Part shown: positions 1 through 10,004 of the stretch, piece after piece
Position numbering within the stretch: position 1 is the first letter of the stretch
Layout of the letters: each line of letters starts with the position of its first letter
Assembly (NCBI GenBank): GCA_036265815.1
Contig: DATAOI010000036.1
Span: forward strand, 1-64,000
DNA length: 64,000 bases
From: Gemmatimonadales bacterium
GTDB lineage: Bacteria > Gemmatimonadota > Gemmatimonadetes > Gemmatimonadales > GWC2-71-9
Direction of reading: 5' to 3'
The notes under the pieces: generated by a model
What the model was told of the DNA's origin: nothing
Seen by the model: only the letters and a program-made list of their open reading frames with translations
The model's database searches: none
Position numbers and translations under genes: made by a program

Positions 1-474
1 GATGCCGAAGTCCGCCACTAGCGCCTGCCCGGCGGAGAGGAGGATGTTTTCGGGCTTGATATCGCGATGAATCACGCCGTGGCTATGGGCGTAGTCCAGC
101 GCCCCCGCCACCTCCCGGGCAATGGTGACCGCGGCGTCCACACGGAGTTGCGACTCCCGATCCAGCCGGTGACGGAGGGATTCGCCCTCGACGTAGGGCA
201 TCACGTAGTACAGCACGTCGCCCGCGGTGCCGGAGTCGAGCAGGCCGAGGATATGAGGGTGCTGCAGTCGGGCGGCGAGCTCGATTTCCTTGAGAAACCG
301 GTCCGCGCCCAGTGCACCCGCGACCTCGGCGCGGAGCACCTTGAGCGCCACCTGGCGGGGATGCTTCAGGTCCTGCGCGAGGTAGACGGTCGCCATGCCA
401 CCGCGACCGATTTCCCGCACGATCTGATAGCGGCCCGACAGTGCATGCCGAACCGAATCGAGCAGATCAGTCAA
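1..474 (-). CDS. Ser/Thr protein kinase, N-terminal part (cut by window edge)
   Basis: This is the first 158 codons of a Hanks-type Ser/Thr kinase; the rest lies left of the window. The glycine-rich loop (GRGGMATVYLA), the HRDIKPEN catalytic loop and the DFG triplet are all visible, so the catalytic core looks active. No ATG fits. The best start is TTG at 474-472, preceded by an AAGGAG ribosome site five bases upstream. The protein then begins in register with the kinases at 486-2825 and 2826-5225, to which it is very similar. It starts 11 bases after its upstream neighbour ends, so the three kinases are probably one transcript. A TolB-like and TPR tail is expected by analogy but is not seen. 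Confidence 0.85.
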   Translation of the reverse strand, partial: MTDLLDSVRHALSGRYQIVREIGRGGMATVYLAQDLKHPRQVALKVLRAEVAGALGADRFLKEIELAARLQHPHILGLLDSGTAGDVLYYVMPYVEGESLRHRLDRESQLRVDAAVTIAREVAGALDYAHSHGVIHRDIKPENILLSAGQALVADFGI

Positions 475-485
475 AGCCGCTCCTT

Positions 486-2825
486 TCACCTGGGCAATCC
501 GACTCGCCGCGCCAGAGCCTGGAACCGCGGGTCGGACCGCAAGGGACCCCAGCGAGGGTCCCGATTGAGCCAGAACAGCCAGTGGACCCGCTGCTCCACG
601 CTCTGGTTCAGCAAGGCAAAAGCGCGGTCTTTGTCTCCCAGCGCAGCGTAAATCAGCGCGTTCAAGAGAGGAGCAACGTACGTGCGCGGGGCTGTGGCGA
701 GCGAGTCCAGCTCGGCGAAGGCCCGGGCCACCCCCTCACGATCACCTTCCTTGGCAGCCACGTATCCTGCTGAGGCTACAGTAACCGGCCAGTGAAGGAG
801 AGGGCCGGTCGCCTGGTACTCGCGCATGGCTTCGGGATAGCGGCCCTGGGCCTGGTAAGCCCGCCCGAGAAACAGGTGTGCGACCTTGTCCTTCTCATTC
901 AGAGCGAGCGCGCGTTGGACCCGGGCCACGGCACTGTCCTGGCGCCCGCTATAGTGCGCGATCCACCCGTACTCCCGTGCAATGGCCACCGACAGCGGGT
1001 CGAGCTGTATCGCGCGTCGCCCCTCCAGTTCCGCCTCGTCGAACCGGCCCATCGCAAGAAGGAATAGACTGTACCAGTTGTGCGCGGTTGCGGAGTTAGG
1101 GTTCAGGGTTATGGCCTTCCGGTATTCCCGCTCAGCCGTGGCCCAGTCCCAGTCATAGTACATGACCGCATAGGCCAGCGCGGCATGGGCCTCGGCATTG
1201 GTGGAATCGGCTTCGATGGCCCGGGCGGCATTCGCCTTCGCCACGGGAAAGGCATCAGCCGGGATAAGCTCTCCCGAATAGCCACGCTGATTGTAGATCT
1301 CTGCCCGCCCGGCGTAGGCCGGAGCGTAGGTGGGGTCGATGTCCAGCGCCGCGCTGAAGAAGCTATCGGCCGCCTGGAAGTCGGACGTGTTCTGGTGATA
1401 GCGGCCCTTCAGGTACGCGGCGAAGGCCGCCGGATCGATGGTACGGGCGGAAGACCCAAGCCGGGCGCGCTCAGCAGGCGTGAGATCGACTCCGATGCGC
1501 TCTGCCACCGTCCGGGCGACATCGAGCTGCAGCCGGCGAGCGTCTTGAACAGGGGCGTCGAAGCTCTGGGTCCACAGAGCATGCCCGTCCCTGGCTGAGA
1601 TCAACTGCAGCGAGACGTGCACAGAGTCCTTCGCTTGTTGCAGGGAGCCCGCAAGCAGGGCATCCACGTGAAGCTTCCCTGCGATTTGCTGAGGACTCTC
1701 CCGAGACCCCGCAAAGCCTAATACCGAGATGCGGCTGATGACTCGCAGCGCCTGGATCTGTCCAAGATCGGTGATGAACTGGTCGGTCATTCCGTTCGAC
1801 AGGTAGACAAGAGAGCTGTCGCCCGTGAGGTTCTCGACCGGTAGCACGGCGAGGGATCGGACCTGCGGCACCCGGGCGGCGATCCGATCAAGCAAGGACC
1901 GCCCGCCTATTCCGGCTGCCAGCGCCAGCACCGCGATCGCCACGCCAGCGTAGGAAAGCCGACGCGACATTCCCCGGCGCACTGGGGCGCGCTCCGGATG
2001 CGCGAGCGCTGTCGCAAAGTCGGCGGCGGTCGCGAAGCGGTCCGCGGGCACTTTCGCCATGGCCTTGGTGATGGCCCATTCGATGCCGACCGGCACCGTG
2101 CCCCGCAGCGTGTGAAGGCTGGGCACCGGGTCGACCGAATGACGGGCCAGGATCGCTTGCGCGCTAGGGCCGGTGAATGGCGGTGTTCCCGCGAGCATCT
2201 CGTAGAGCACACAGCCCAGGGCGTAGAGGTCGGCCCGACCGTCCAGCGAGGCAGTCGCGGAGGCCTGCTCCGGACTCATGTAGTGCGGCGTTCCAAGCGA
2301 CAGGCCCGTCTCGGTCAGCTTGTCGCCTGCCGCCGCGTCGAGCGCCTTGGCGATGCCGAAATCCGCGACCAAGGCATGTCCCCCGGAGAGCAGGATGTTC
2401 TCGGGCTTGATATCGCGGTGAACGATGCCGCGGTCGTGGGCGTATTGCAGCGCGTCGGCCATTTCCCGCGCCAAGGCGATCGCCTGGTCTACCGGCAGCT
2501 GTGATTCCCGAGCGAGCCGGTGGCGCAGTGATTCGCCGTCGATGTACGGCATCACGTAATAGAGGACATCGCCCGCGGTGCCGGAGTCGAGCAGGCCGAG
2601 GATGTGGGGGTGCTGCAGGCGGGAGACGACTTCAATTTCCTTGAGGAACCGGTCGGCTCCGAGCGCGCCGACGACTTCGGACCGAAGCACTTTGATCGCG
2701 ACCTGACGCGGATGCTTCAGGTCCTGCGCCAGATAGACGGTCGCCATGCCGCCCCGCCCGAGCTCGCGCTCGATCGCGTAGCGGTCCGCGAAGCCGGTCT
2801 TCAGAAGAGCGAGCGCGTCGGGCAT
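486..2825 (-). CDS. Ser/Thr protein kinase with TolB-like domain and TPR repeats
   Basis: A 779-residue receptor-like kinase that should phosphorylate proteins on Ser or Thr. The kinase domain spans about 16-275: glycine loop 23-28, ATP-anchoring Lys45, catalytic HRD 136-138, DFG 155-157. One membrane segment follows at about 290-308. A TolB/FlgO-like region comes next (about 325-430, from SLAVLPVENLTGDSS), then TPR-type helical repeats to the C-terminus. This arrangement puts the kinase in the cytoplasm and the repeats outside the membrane. The ATG lies directly against the TAG stop of the upstream kinase, so translation is probably coupled. The substrate and stimulus are unknown. Confidence 0.93.
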   Translation of the reverse strand: MPDALALLKTGFADRYAIERELGRGGMATVYLAQDLKHPRQVAIKVLRSEVVGALGADRFLKEIEVVSRLQHPHILGLLDSGTAGDVLYYVMPYIDGESLRHRLARESQLPVDQAIALAREMADALQYAHDRGIVHRDIKPENILLSGGHALVADFGIAKALDAAAGDKLTETGLSLGTPHYMSPEQASATASLDGRADLYALGCVLYEMLAGTPPFTGPSAQAILARHSVDPVPSLHTLRGTVPVGIEWAITKAMAKVPADRFATAADFATALAHPERAPVRRGMSRRLSYAGVAIAVLALAAGIGGRSLLDRIAARVPQVRSLAVLPVENLTGDSSLVYLSNGMTDQFITDLGQIQALRVISRISVLGFAGSRESPQQIAGKLHVDALLAGSLQQAKDSVHVSLQLISARDGHALWTQSFDAPVQDARRLQLDVARTVAERIGVDLTPAERARLGSSARTIDPAAFAAYLKGRYHQNTSDFQAADSFFSAALDIDPTYAPAYAGRAEIYNQRGYSGELIPADAFPVAKANAARAIEADSTNAEAHAALAYAVMYYDWDWATAEREYRKAITLNPNSATAHNWYSLFLLAMGRFDEAELEGRRAIQLDPLSVAIAREYGWIAHYSGRQDSAVARVQRALALNEKDKVAHLFLGRAYQAQGRYPEAMREYQATGPLLHWPVTVASAGYVAAKEGDREGVARAFAELDSLATAPRTYVAPLLNALIYAALGDKDRAFALLNQSVEQRVHWLFWLNRDPRWGPLRSDPRFQALARRVGLPR

Positions 2826-5225
2826 CTACAGTACCGCCTTCCATCGCTCCCATTGGGCCTTCAGATCCACCATGAGCGCAAGAAAGCCCGGGTCCTGCCG
2901 CAGGCTGTCCAGCATAGGATCGCTGGCCAGGAGCGGATAGCAGGGTAACCCGTCGTCCACAGCCCGCCGCAGCCAGTCGACGGCCAGGCGGGGCTGCCGC
3001 AGCAACGCGTAGGCCTCGGCGATGCTGTAGGCGGTGTGGTGGAAATGTCCGAAGCCTTGCCCCAGTTGCTCCGCGCGCTTGATATCCTCCTCCGCCCCGC
3101 GCCTGTTTCCGGCCTTGGCGCGGAGGAGGGCGCGGGCGCCGGTGATCACTCCGCCGGGGTCCTGAGGGTTGGTCCGCAGGTAGTCGTCGATGACGGCAGA
3201 GGCTTCCTCGCTTCGGCCGGACAAGACGAGGGTCCATGCGAAGTGATACGTCACGATCGAAGGATTGAACTCCCGGGGAACCGTGCGGAGAATCCGCAGC
3301 CCCTCTCCATACTTTCCCTCGTAATCCAGCACCACAGCCATCCGGTGCTCCGCCAACCGGTTCCCAGGATCGAGCGCCAGCACCTTCCGGAACTCCACGA
3401 GGGCCTTATCGAGGACGCCGATATGCCAGTACACAACCCCGAGCCAGTCGTGGGCGTCAGCCAGGTTCGGGTTCAGCGCGATCGCGCGACGTAACTCCTG
3501 GATCGCTTGCTCATAGGCCCAGTGGCTGGCGGGGGTGGCCAGCAACCAGCCGCGGGCGTAATGGCCCTCTGCGAGGTGGTGGTCGAGGCGTAAGGCCTTC
3601 TCCGCTGCCACCAGGGCTTCCTCCAACGCATTCCTGTCCCGAGGGGCGAACCAAAGAATCCTGAGGCCGTAAGCGTGCGCCAGCTCCGCGTACGCCGCGG
3701 CAAACTCGGGGTCAAGGGCCACGGCATGTTTGAACAACCCGATCGCCACCGAGTCTTCGGCCGGGGTCTCGGTCCGGGCGTGGATCTTTCCCCGCAGGAA
3801 GTAGTCATAGGCCTCGCCATTGGTGGTGGGCGGCGTATGGAGCTCGCGCTCTTCCGAGGATGTGACAGAGAGCTTGAGGGCCGACACCAGACTCCGCGAG
3901 ATCGCGTCCTCGACCGCGAAGCGCTTCTCCATCTCCTCGTCGAATCGCTGTGCCCACAGCTGGTACCCCGAAGTGGCGCTGATCAGGCGGACGTCGACCC
4001 GCAAGCTATCCCCCGCCCGCTGGATCCCGCCCTCGAGCACCGCGTCCACGCCCAAGGCCCGGGCGATCTCCGGCGCGCTCTTGGTAGTCCCCTTGTAGCG
4101 CATCACCGCCGTCCGAGAGATCACCCGCAACGCGCTGATCCGGCCGAGGTCGGTGGTCAGGGCCTCGGTCATTCCGTCGCCCAATTGCTCTGAGTCATTG
4201 GATGGATTCTCGAGCGGCAGCACCGCGAGCGACTGGATCCGGACCGGTGCCGCAGGACCCAGCCAGCGCTGATGCAGTCCCCACAGGTTGAAAACGACCA
4301 GGAGGAGCAGGGTCAGCCCAAGCGCGAGGCCGCTGCCGATCGCCAAGCGGGCTCCCCGGTTCCGGATCGCACCGACCGTCTCGGCGTCGGCGGTCGAGTC
4401 CTCCAGCGCTTCCGTGAACCCGATGACGCTGGCGTAGCGATCAGCGGGCACCTTGCTGAGCGACTTGGTGATCGCGCGCTCGACCGCAACCGGCGCCCCT
4501 GGGCGCACCGTGCGCAACGGTGGCACCGGATCCATTGAGTGCCGGGCCAGCACCGCGCGGGGCGTCGGCCCCGTGAACGGCGGCTCGCCCGCCAGCATCT
4601 CGTAGAGCACACAGGCCAGGCTGTAGAGGTCGCTCCGGCCGTCCACCCCCCGCTGTCCGGCCGCCTGCTCCGGACTCATGTAGGCCGGGGTGCCGAGGGT
4701 GAGCCCGGTCTCGGTGAGCCGCTCCCCACCCGCCGCGTCAATGGCCTGAGCAATGCCGAAATCCGCCACCACCGCCTGCTCCCCATCGAGCAGGATGTTC
4801 TCCGGCTTGATGTCCCGGTGAACGATTCCCTGCCGGTGGGCATACTCGAGCGCGCCGGCCACGTCCCGGGTGATCCGGAGGGCGGCATCTACCGAGGCTT
4901 GCTTCTCCCGGATCAGCCTTTGGCGCAACGACTCGCCGTCGACGAAGGGCATGGTGTACCAGAGCTGGCCCGAGCTCTCGCCCGAATCGAAGACCGGCAG
5001 GATGTGGGGGTGCCGCAGGCGCGAGGTGACCCGGATTTCCTGCAGGAAGCGAAACGGTCCGATGGTGGCGGCCAAGTCGGGATGGAGCACCTTGAGCGCG
5101 ACCTGCCTCTCGTGCTTGAGGTCGCGGGCCAGATAGACAGTGGCCATGCCGCCCCGCCCGAGCTCACGCTCGATCGCGTAGCGGTCCGCTATGGCAGTGC
5201 GGAGTAGAGCGATAGAATCGGCCAG
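2826..5225 (-). CDS. Ser/Thr protein kinase with TolB-like domain and TPR repeats
   Basis: About 799 residues, with the same layout as the kinase at 486-2825: kinase core, membrane segment near 290-310, TolB-like region and TPR tail. HRDIKPENILL and ADFG are intact. The first ATG (5147) falls inside the glycine loop at residue 27 and would destroy the ATP site, so it cannot be the start. Aligning with the neighbour puts the first residue at a CTG codon, 5225-5223, with a G-rich stretch just upstream. I annotate from there; a CTG start is unusual and the exact start is uncertain. This is the first gene of the three-kinase run. Confidence 0.87.
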   Translation of the reverse strand: MADSIALLRTAIADRYAIERELGRGGMATVYLARDLKHERQVALKVLHPDLAATIGPFRFLQEIRVTSRLRHPHILPVFDSGESSGQLWYTMPFVDGESLRQRLIREKQASVDAALRITRDVAGALEYAHRQGIVHRDIKPENILLDGEQAVVADFGIAQAIDAAGGERLTETGLTLGTPAYMSPEQAAGQRGVDGRSDLYSLACVLYEMLAGEPPFTGPTPRAVLARHSMDPVPPLRTVRPGAPVAVERAITKSLSKVPADRYASVIGFTEALEDSTADAETVGAIRNRGARLAIGSGLALGLTLLLLVVFNLWGLHQRWLGPAAPVRIQSLAVLPLENPSNDSEQLGDGMTEALTTDLGRISALRVISRTAVMRYKGTTKSAPEIARALGVDAVLEGGIQRAGDSLRVDVRLISATSGYQLWAQRFDEEMEKRFAVEDAISRSLVSALKLSVTSSEERELHTPPTTNGEAYDYFLRGKIHARTETPAEDSVAIGLFKHAVALDPEFAAAYAELAHAYGLRILWFAPRDRNALEEALVAAEKALRLDHHLAEGHYARGWLLATPASHWAYEQAIQELRRAIALNPNLADAHDWLGVVYWHIGVLDKALVEFRKVLALDPGNRLAEHRMAVVLDYEGKYGEGLRILRTVPREFNPSIVTYHFAWTLVLSGRSEEASAVIDDYLRTNPQDPGGVITGARALLRAKAGNRRGAEEDIKRAEQLGQGFGHFHHTAYSIAEAYALLRQPRLAVDWLRRAVDDGLPCYPLLASDPMLDSLRQDPGFLALMVDLKAQWERWKAVL

Positions 5226-5289
5226 GTACCCCCCTGCTGGGGAGGACGCCCCTTACGCTAGCGCCCTCCCTGAGGTGGCCCCCAGCCGC

Positions 5290-6402
5290 TCAGAACCGAT
5301 GCGCGTAGCCGGCGAGGACCTGCCACTTCGCGAGGTTGCCACCTCCCTGAACATTGACGATACGATCGTAGAGGTTTGCTCTCCGGTCGCCGTGTGCTCG
5401 CACTGGAACGTTCAAGGAGAACGTATTGGCGCCCCGGCTGAGCTCGAGCCCAGGATCGACGAAGATGCTGTATCCCGGCCGCCGGAAGTTGGCATCGCCA
5501 CCATCGATCAGGTCCTGCACCGGAACGCCATCGAGGCGCCCACCGAGACTGGCGGAAAGACCCAGGCTAGGCGCCACGGCATAGGACAGCCCGGTCCGCA
5601 CGGTGTAGGCGTCGGGAACCGAAAGGTTGTACGGCGTCCCCGCAGCCGGATCCCCCGGCAGCCCGATGGGTCTTCCGATCGTGGCCTCAGTCTGCACCCT
5701 TGGGTTCAGCAGATAGGAAGCCGACAAGTAAGCGAGCGCCCCCGGAACCACCTGTTGGAACGCCTGCAACTGCATGATGATGCCCCAGCCCCCGTCGCCC
5801 GGCTGAATGGCCGGATCGGCCACCCGCAGCGCCGGGCCGGTGGGGGTAAAGAACTCGACGCTGTCGCGATGGCTCCCCGTCGGCATCTTCAATCCCAGGC
5901 CGAGCATCACATTCCCGGTCGAGCCCGAGCGAGGGTTGATGAGCCAGGCGCTACCCGTAAGGGTTACATCACCGAGATCCGTCACCCTTTCAGGATGTCG
6001 CAGGCCGTCTCCCTCAATGAAGGAGACCCTGCCGGTCTGGATCGGCGCCGCCAGGCTGACCCTGAACCGGTCCGTCACCGCGTAGGTCAGGCCCAGGACG
6101 ATGGAATGGACGTCGATCCTAATCCCCTGCCCACCAGGTGGTTGCAGCGCGGGCGGCGGTGGCGTTCGCGAAGCACCGACGAAGAAGTCCCCATCGCGGG
6201 TATGCAGCCAACGGTAGTCCGCGCTGAGCTCCCAGTGGTGCGCCTGCAAGAACGAATTGCCCTGGACACCCAAACTGGATGTCAGCCGGAACGGCATTCA
6301 CCCCTGGCCGGAGGCCACCCGCGGGATGACCGAGAGTCCGATGAGAAGGGAGAGCCCGGCGAGCACCTGTCGGGATCGAGTCGAGCAGGGAGAATGGAAC
6401 AT
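5290..6402 (-). pseudogene. Outer-membrane beta-barrel-like protein with in-frame TGA after the signal peptide
   Basis: The reading frame from ATG 6402 encodes 34 residues that look like a secretion signal: a basic start, a hydrophobic core (VLAGLSLLIGLSVI) and a small-residue cleavage site ending VASGQG. TGA follows at 6300-6298, and the same frame then continues from ATG 6297 for 335 residues. That second part has alternating polar and aromatic residues, many Gly and Asn, and ends in Phe, like porin or transporter-type barrels. Without the leader the 335-residue part would stay in the cytoplasm, where a barrel makes no sense. It could be a fresh nonsense mutation, a sequencing error or read-through. 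The function is unknown. Confidence 0.6.
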
Positions 6403-6637
6403 AGACCACCCACTTTCCGGCGGGTCGGACTACGACATTCTGGTTTTCACAGGGAGCGGTGCCAAGTTACCTGTCCGTACAAAGGACTTCAAGAGCGGAT
6501 CTGCCATGGGGCTTGACAGGCGCCGTACCGGCCCGTAACTCAGACTCACCCGCCAATCTTCACACTGTCGGTTGATCCACCGCCGAGATGTCCACCCTGG
6601 ACGCTCGGCACGCCGGCGTTGGCGGTGAAGGAGCGAG

Positions 6638-7144
6638 ATGGCAAGCACCCAGCGATGGCTCTCTACGATCGGCATTGCGGCACTCGCCGTTGCGGTTCCC
6701 CTCCTTGCCCAGACCCCGGGGAAGACCGCCCCCGCTTTTACGCTCAAGACGCTCGACGGGACGCCTGCCAGCCTGAGCGACTTTGCCGGACATCCCGTCC
6801 TCATCAACTTCTGGGCGTCCTGGTGCAAGCCCTGCCGCGGTGAGATGCCCTCGATCATCGCCGCATACAATGCCCGCCGGCAGGCAGGACTGGCGGTCCT
6901 GGCCATCGATCTCACTGATCAGGAGGGCTCGACCAAGGACATCAAAAAATTCCAGACTGAATTTCAGATGCCATTTCCGGTGCTACTCGATGAGAAAGGG
7001 AAGGCTCGCAAGCTCTACGCGCTTCGCGGCGTTCCCACCTCGGTCTTCGTCGGAGCGGACGGTGTGGTGCGTGCCGTCAACCCAGGGCCGATCAGCGACG
7101 CGGCGTTGCAGCAGCACCTGTCGGAGATTTTGCCGGCACCCTGA
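6638..7144 (+). CDS. TlpA/ResA-like thioredoxin-fold protein, exported
   Basis: A 168-residue thiol-disulfide oxidoreductase of the TlpA/ResA/AhpC-TSA type. A signal peptide covers about 1-24 (hydrophobic IGIAALAVAVPLLA, then Q). The redox pair is Cys63-Cys66 in WCKPC, and the cis-proline loop appears as GVPTSVFV. It probably acts outside the cytoplasmic membrane, reducing disulfides, for example in cytochrome c or envelope-protein maturation. GGAG lies about five bases before the ATG. It is transcribed away from the interrupted barrel gene and followed by a hairpin, so it is probably a single-gene unit. The partner is unknown. Confidence 0.9.
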   Translation: MASTQRWLSTIGIAALAVAVPLLAQTPGKTAPAFTLKTLDGTPASLSDFAGHPVLINFWASWCKPCRGEMPSIIAAYNARRQAGLAVLAIDLTDQEGSTKDIKKFQTEFQMPFPVLLDEKGKARKLYALRGVPTSVFVGADGVVRAVNPGPISDAALQQHLSEILPAP

Positions 7145-7155
7145 TGGTCCCGTTG

Positions 7156-7173
7156 CAGCATCGGGTGATGCTG
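7156..7173 (+). terminator. Hairpin downstream of the thioredoxin-like gene
   Basis: A perfect seven-base stem (CAGCATC / GATGCTG) with a four-base loop starts 12 bases after the stop codon; G-T pairs could lengthen the stem. No T-run follows, so this is a hairpin consistent with a terminator rather than a classic intrinsic one. Confidence 0.45.
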
Positions 7174-7463
7174 TGATGAGCGACATTCTGAAGGGCCCGC
7201 ATGGCCTGCCTACCGTTTTACTCCCCGAAATTCCACACTACCGAAGTTTTCACGCTACCATCGCAGACTCGCTGAGAATCTCGGCCCCTTAAGCGTCCGC
7301 GTTCGGCGCGCCGCGGTCTCCGGAAGCCACCCCACCTTGTATCTGATAAGCGGTATGTCTAGCGTCCGACAATCAGTTGATCCTGCGACCCTCAGCCGGA
7401 TCGTTACGCAGACGCCGTCCGTTGCTTCGGCACCGATTTCAAGCTCGTGAAGGGAGCCGTCCG
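7174..7463. other. Intergenic region before the sugar-phosphate operon
   Basis: With the hairpin it forms a gap of about 319 bases between the thioredoxin-like gene and transketolase. It should hold the operon promoter, but I see no convincing -35/-10 pair and no recognisable riboswitch. A 38-codon ATG frame at 7176-7292 has no ribosome site and is not called. Confidence 0.5.
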
Positions 7464-9545
7464 ATGCCCCCGAACTCCAAAGACCCCGACCTCCTGGTCA
7501 TCAACACCATCCGCACCCTCGCCATGGACGCGGTGCAGGCCGCGAACTCGGGCCACCCGGGCACCCCCATGGCGCTGGCGCCCGTCGTCTATTGCCTGTG
7601 GCAGGACTTTCTCCGCTTCGATCCGGAAGATCCGATCTGGCCCAACCGGGACCGCTTCGTCCTCTCCAACGGCCACGCCTCGATGCTGCTCTATTCGATG
7701 CTGCATCTCACCGGGGTGAAGGCGGTGAACGCGAAGTACGAACGGCTCGGTGAGCTGTCGGTGAAGCTGGGCGATATCAAGCACTTCCGGCAGCTCGACA
7801 GCAAGTGCCCCGGCCACCCCGAGTACCGCTTGACCTCCGGAGTCGAGACCACCACCGGGCCGCTGGGCCAGGGCGTCGCCACCAGTGTGGGGATGGCCAT
7901 CGCCAGCCGCTGGCAGGCGGCCTACTTCAACCGCCCAGGCTTCGAGCTCTTCGACTACGACGTCTACGCGGTATGCGGCGACGGCGACATGATGGAAGGG
8001 ATCTCGAGCGAGGCGGCGTCGCTGGCCGGGCACCTCAAGCTCGCGAACCTGTGCTGGATCTACGACAACAACAAGATCACCATCGAGGGCCACACCGACT
8101 GGGCCTTCTCCGACGACACGGCCACCCGGTTCATCGGCTACGGCTGGAACGTGACTCGGGTGGGAGACGCCAACGACCTCGACATGCTCCGGCGCGCGCT
8201 CCGGGTCTTCAAGAGCACCGCCGATCGCCCGACCCTCATCATCGTCGACAGCCACATCGCCTACGGCGCACCCAACAAGCAGGACACCGGCGCCGCGCAT
8301 GGGGAGCCCCTGGGCGAGGAGGAGATTCGGCTCACCAAGCGGTTCTACGGCTGGCCGGAGGATGCCAGGTTTCTGATCCCCGACGGCGTGCGCGAGCGGC
8401 TGCGGGACGGAGTGGGCAAGCGCGGGCGGGAGCTGCGCGAGGCCTGGCTCAATCGCTTCGAGGCGTACCGGACCGAGCATGCGGAGCTGGCCGATCATCT
8501 CCATCGGATGCAGCACCGGCAGCTCCCTGACGGGTGGGACCGTGATCTGCCGAGCTTCCCGGCCGATCCCAAGGGAATGGCGGGCCGGGACGCGTCGGGG
8601 AAGGCGCTGAACGCCATTGCCAAGAACCTGCCCTGGCTGATCGGCGGCGCGGCCGACCTGGCGCCCTCCACCAAGACGCGGCTGACCTTCGACGGCGCGG
8701 GAGACCTGACCGCCGGCAATCCCGGCGGCCGCAACATGCATTTCGGCGTACGGGAGCACGCCATGGGCGCGGTAGTGAACGGGTTGGCCCTCTCCAAGCT
8801 CCGGGCCTTCGGCTCCACCTTCCTCATCTTCGTCGACTACGCCCGTCCCGCCGTCCGTCTGAGCGCCATCATGGAGATCCCGACCATCTACGTCTTCACC
8901 CACGACTCCATCGGGGTGGGAGAGGATGGCCCGACCCATCAGCCGATCGAGCAGCTCGCCTCGCTCCGGGCCCTGCCCGGACTCATCACCATCCGCCCGG
9001 CCGATGCCAACGAGGCGGTGGAGGCCTGGCGGGCGATCATGAAGCTGCAACACCAGCCGGTGGCGCTGGTGCTCTCCCGCCAGGCGCTCCCCATCTTCGA
9101 CCGCCGCCGCTATGCCGCGGCCAGCGGCGTGGCCAAAGGCGCCTACGTCATGGCCGACGCCGATGGGGGGAAGCCCGACGTGCTGCTGCTCTCCAGCGGC
9201 AGCGAAGTGTCGCTCTGCGTCGACGCGTTCGAGCGGCTGACGGCGGACGGCACCCGGGCCCGGGTGGTGAGCATGCCATCGTGGGAACTGTTCGAGCAGC
9301 AGAGCCAATCCTATCGTGACAGCGTGCTTCCTCCTGAGGTGACCGCCCGGGTGTCGGTCGAGCAGGCCAGCACCTTCGGCTGGGAGCGGTACGTGGGCCC
9401 GACCGGAGCCCGGATCGGCATGGAGACCTTCGGTGCGTCGGCTCCGCTCAAGGAGCTGCAGAAGAAGTTCGGCTTCACCGTCGATCACGTGGTCGAGGCG
9501 GCACGGGAGCAGCTCGCGCGTCGGGAGGCGGTGCCGGCTCGATGA
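7464..9545 (+). CDS. tkt: Transketolase
   Basis: A 693-residue thiamine-diphosphate enzyme that moves two-carbon units between ketoses and aldoses in the non-oxidative pentose phosphate pathway. The N-terminal [14 protein letters not shown] segment, the ThDP/metal motif [17 protein letters not shown] through [11 protein letters not shown], and the GVREHAMGA segment of the pyrimidine domain are all present; length is normal. I start at ATG 7464 because AAGGGA lies about eight bases upstream and the family start fits. An earlier in-frame ATG at 7377 would add a basic, non-conserved leader. This is the first gene of a plus-strand operon; its stop overlaps the rpiB start by four bases (ATGA). Confidence 0.97.
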   Translation: MPPNSKDPDLLVINTIRTLAMDAVQAANSGHPGTPMALAPVVYCLWQDFLRFDPEDPIWPNRDRFVLSNGHASMLLYSMLHLTGVKAVNAKYERLGELSVKLGDIKHFRQLDSKCPGHPEYRLTSGVETTTGPLGQGVATSVGMAIASRWQAAYFNRPGFELFDYDVYAVCGDGDMMEGISSEAASLAGHLKLANLCWIYDNNKITIEGHTDWAFSDDTATRFIGYGWNVTRVGDANDLDMLRRALRVFKSTADRPTLIIVDSHIAYGAPNKQDTGAAHGEPLGEEEIRLTKRFYGWPEDARFLIPDGVRERLRDGVGKRGRELREAWLNRFEAYRTEHAELADHLHRMQHRQLPDGWDRDLPSFPADPKGMAGRDASGKALNAIAKNLPWLIGGAADLAPSTKTRLTFDGAGDLTAGNPGGRNMHFGVREHAMGAVVNGLALSKLRAFGSTFLIFVDYARPAVRLSAIMEIPTIYVFTHDSIGVGEDGPTHQPIEQLASLRALPGLITIRPADANEAVEAWRAIMKLQHQPVALVLSRQALPIFDRRRYAAASGVAKGAYVMADADGGKPDVLLLSSGSEVSLCVDAFERLTADGTRARVVSMPSWELFEQQSQSYRDSVLPPEVTARVSVEQASTFGWERYVGPTGARIGMETFGASAPLKELQKKFGFTVDHVVEAAREQLARREAVPAR

Positions 9546-9997
9546 GGGTCGGCATTGCCGCCGATCACGCGGGCTACGGGCTCAAGCAAGAGCTCATCCC
9601 CTCGCTCCGCGCCCTGGGCAACGAGGTGGAGGATCTCGGCACCCACAGCGCGGAGCCCGTAGACTATCCTGATGTGGCCGAACGGGTGGGGCGGGCGGTG
9701 CTCTCCGGCGCGGTCGAGCGGGGGATCCTCATCTGCGGGAGCGGAGTGGGAGCCTCGGTGGCGGCGAACAAGCTGCCCGGCATCCGGGCCGGCCTGTGCC
9801 ATGATACCTACTCGGCCCATCAGGGGGTCGAGCACGACGACATGAACCTGCTGGTGCTCGGCGCCCGGGTGATCGGCATCGAGTTGGCACGGGAGCTGGT
9901 GCGGACCTTCCTGCAGGCCAGCTTCACCCATGAGGAGCGCCACGAGCGGCGGCTCGGCAAGATCAGGGCGCTGGAGGACGAGGTGCGTCGGTCGTGA
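9542..9997 (+). CDS. rpiB: Ribose-5-phosphate isomerase B
   Basis: 151 residues, the usual length for RpiB/LacAB-type isomerases, interconverting ribose 5-phosphate and ribulose 5-phosphate in the cytoplasm. The [11 protein letters not shown] start, active-site Cys65 in [10 protein letters not shown], and the NKLPGIRA and [15 protein letters not shown] segments are typical. Its ATG overlaps the transketolase stop (ATGA), so translation is coupled. No other ribose-5-phosphate isomerase is in the window. Confidence 0.95.
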   Translation: MRVGIAADHAGYGLKQELIPSLRALGNEVEDLGTHSAEPVDYPDVAERVGRAVLSGAVERGILICGSGVGASVAANKLPGIRAGLCHDTYSAHQGVEHDDMNLLVLGARVIGIELARELVRTFLQASFTHEERHERRLGKIRALEDEVRRS

Positions 9998-10004
9998 GCG
10001 AAAC

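Noticed and set aside
6298-6300. Selenocysteine at the in-frame TGA
   Set aside because: The position follows a signal peptide, not a redox site, and I see no SECIS-like hairpin just downstream.
7176-7292. A 38-codon ATG frame after the thioredoxin-like gene
   Set aside because: No ribosome site or recognisable features; it also follows a hairpin.
7404-9488. A 694-codon open frame on the strand opposite transketolase
   Set aside because: It mirrors the tkt codon pattern; long antisense frames are common in GC-rich genes, and it shows no domain or ribosome site.
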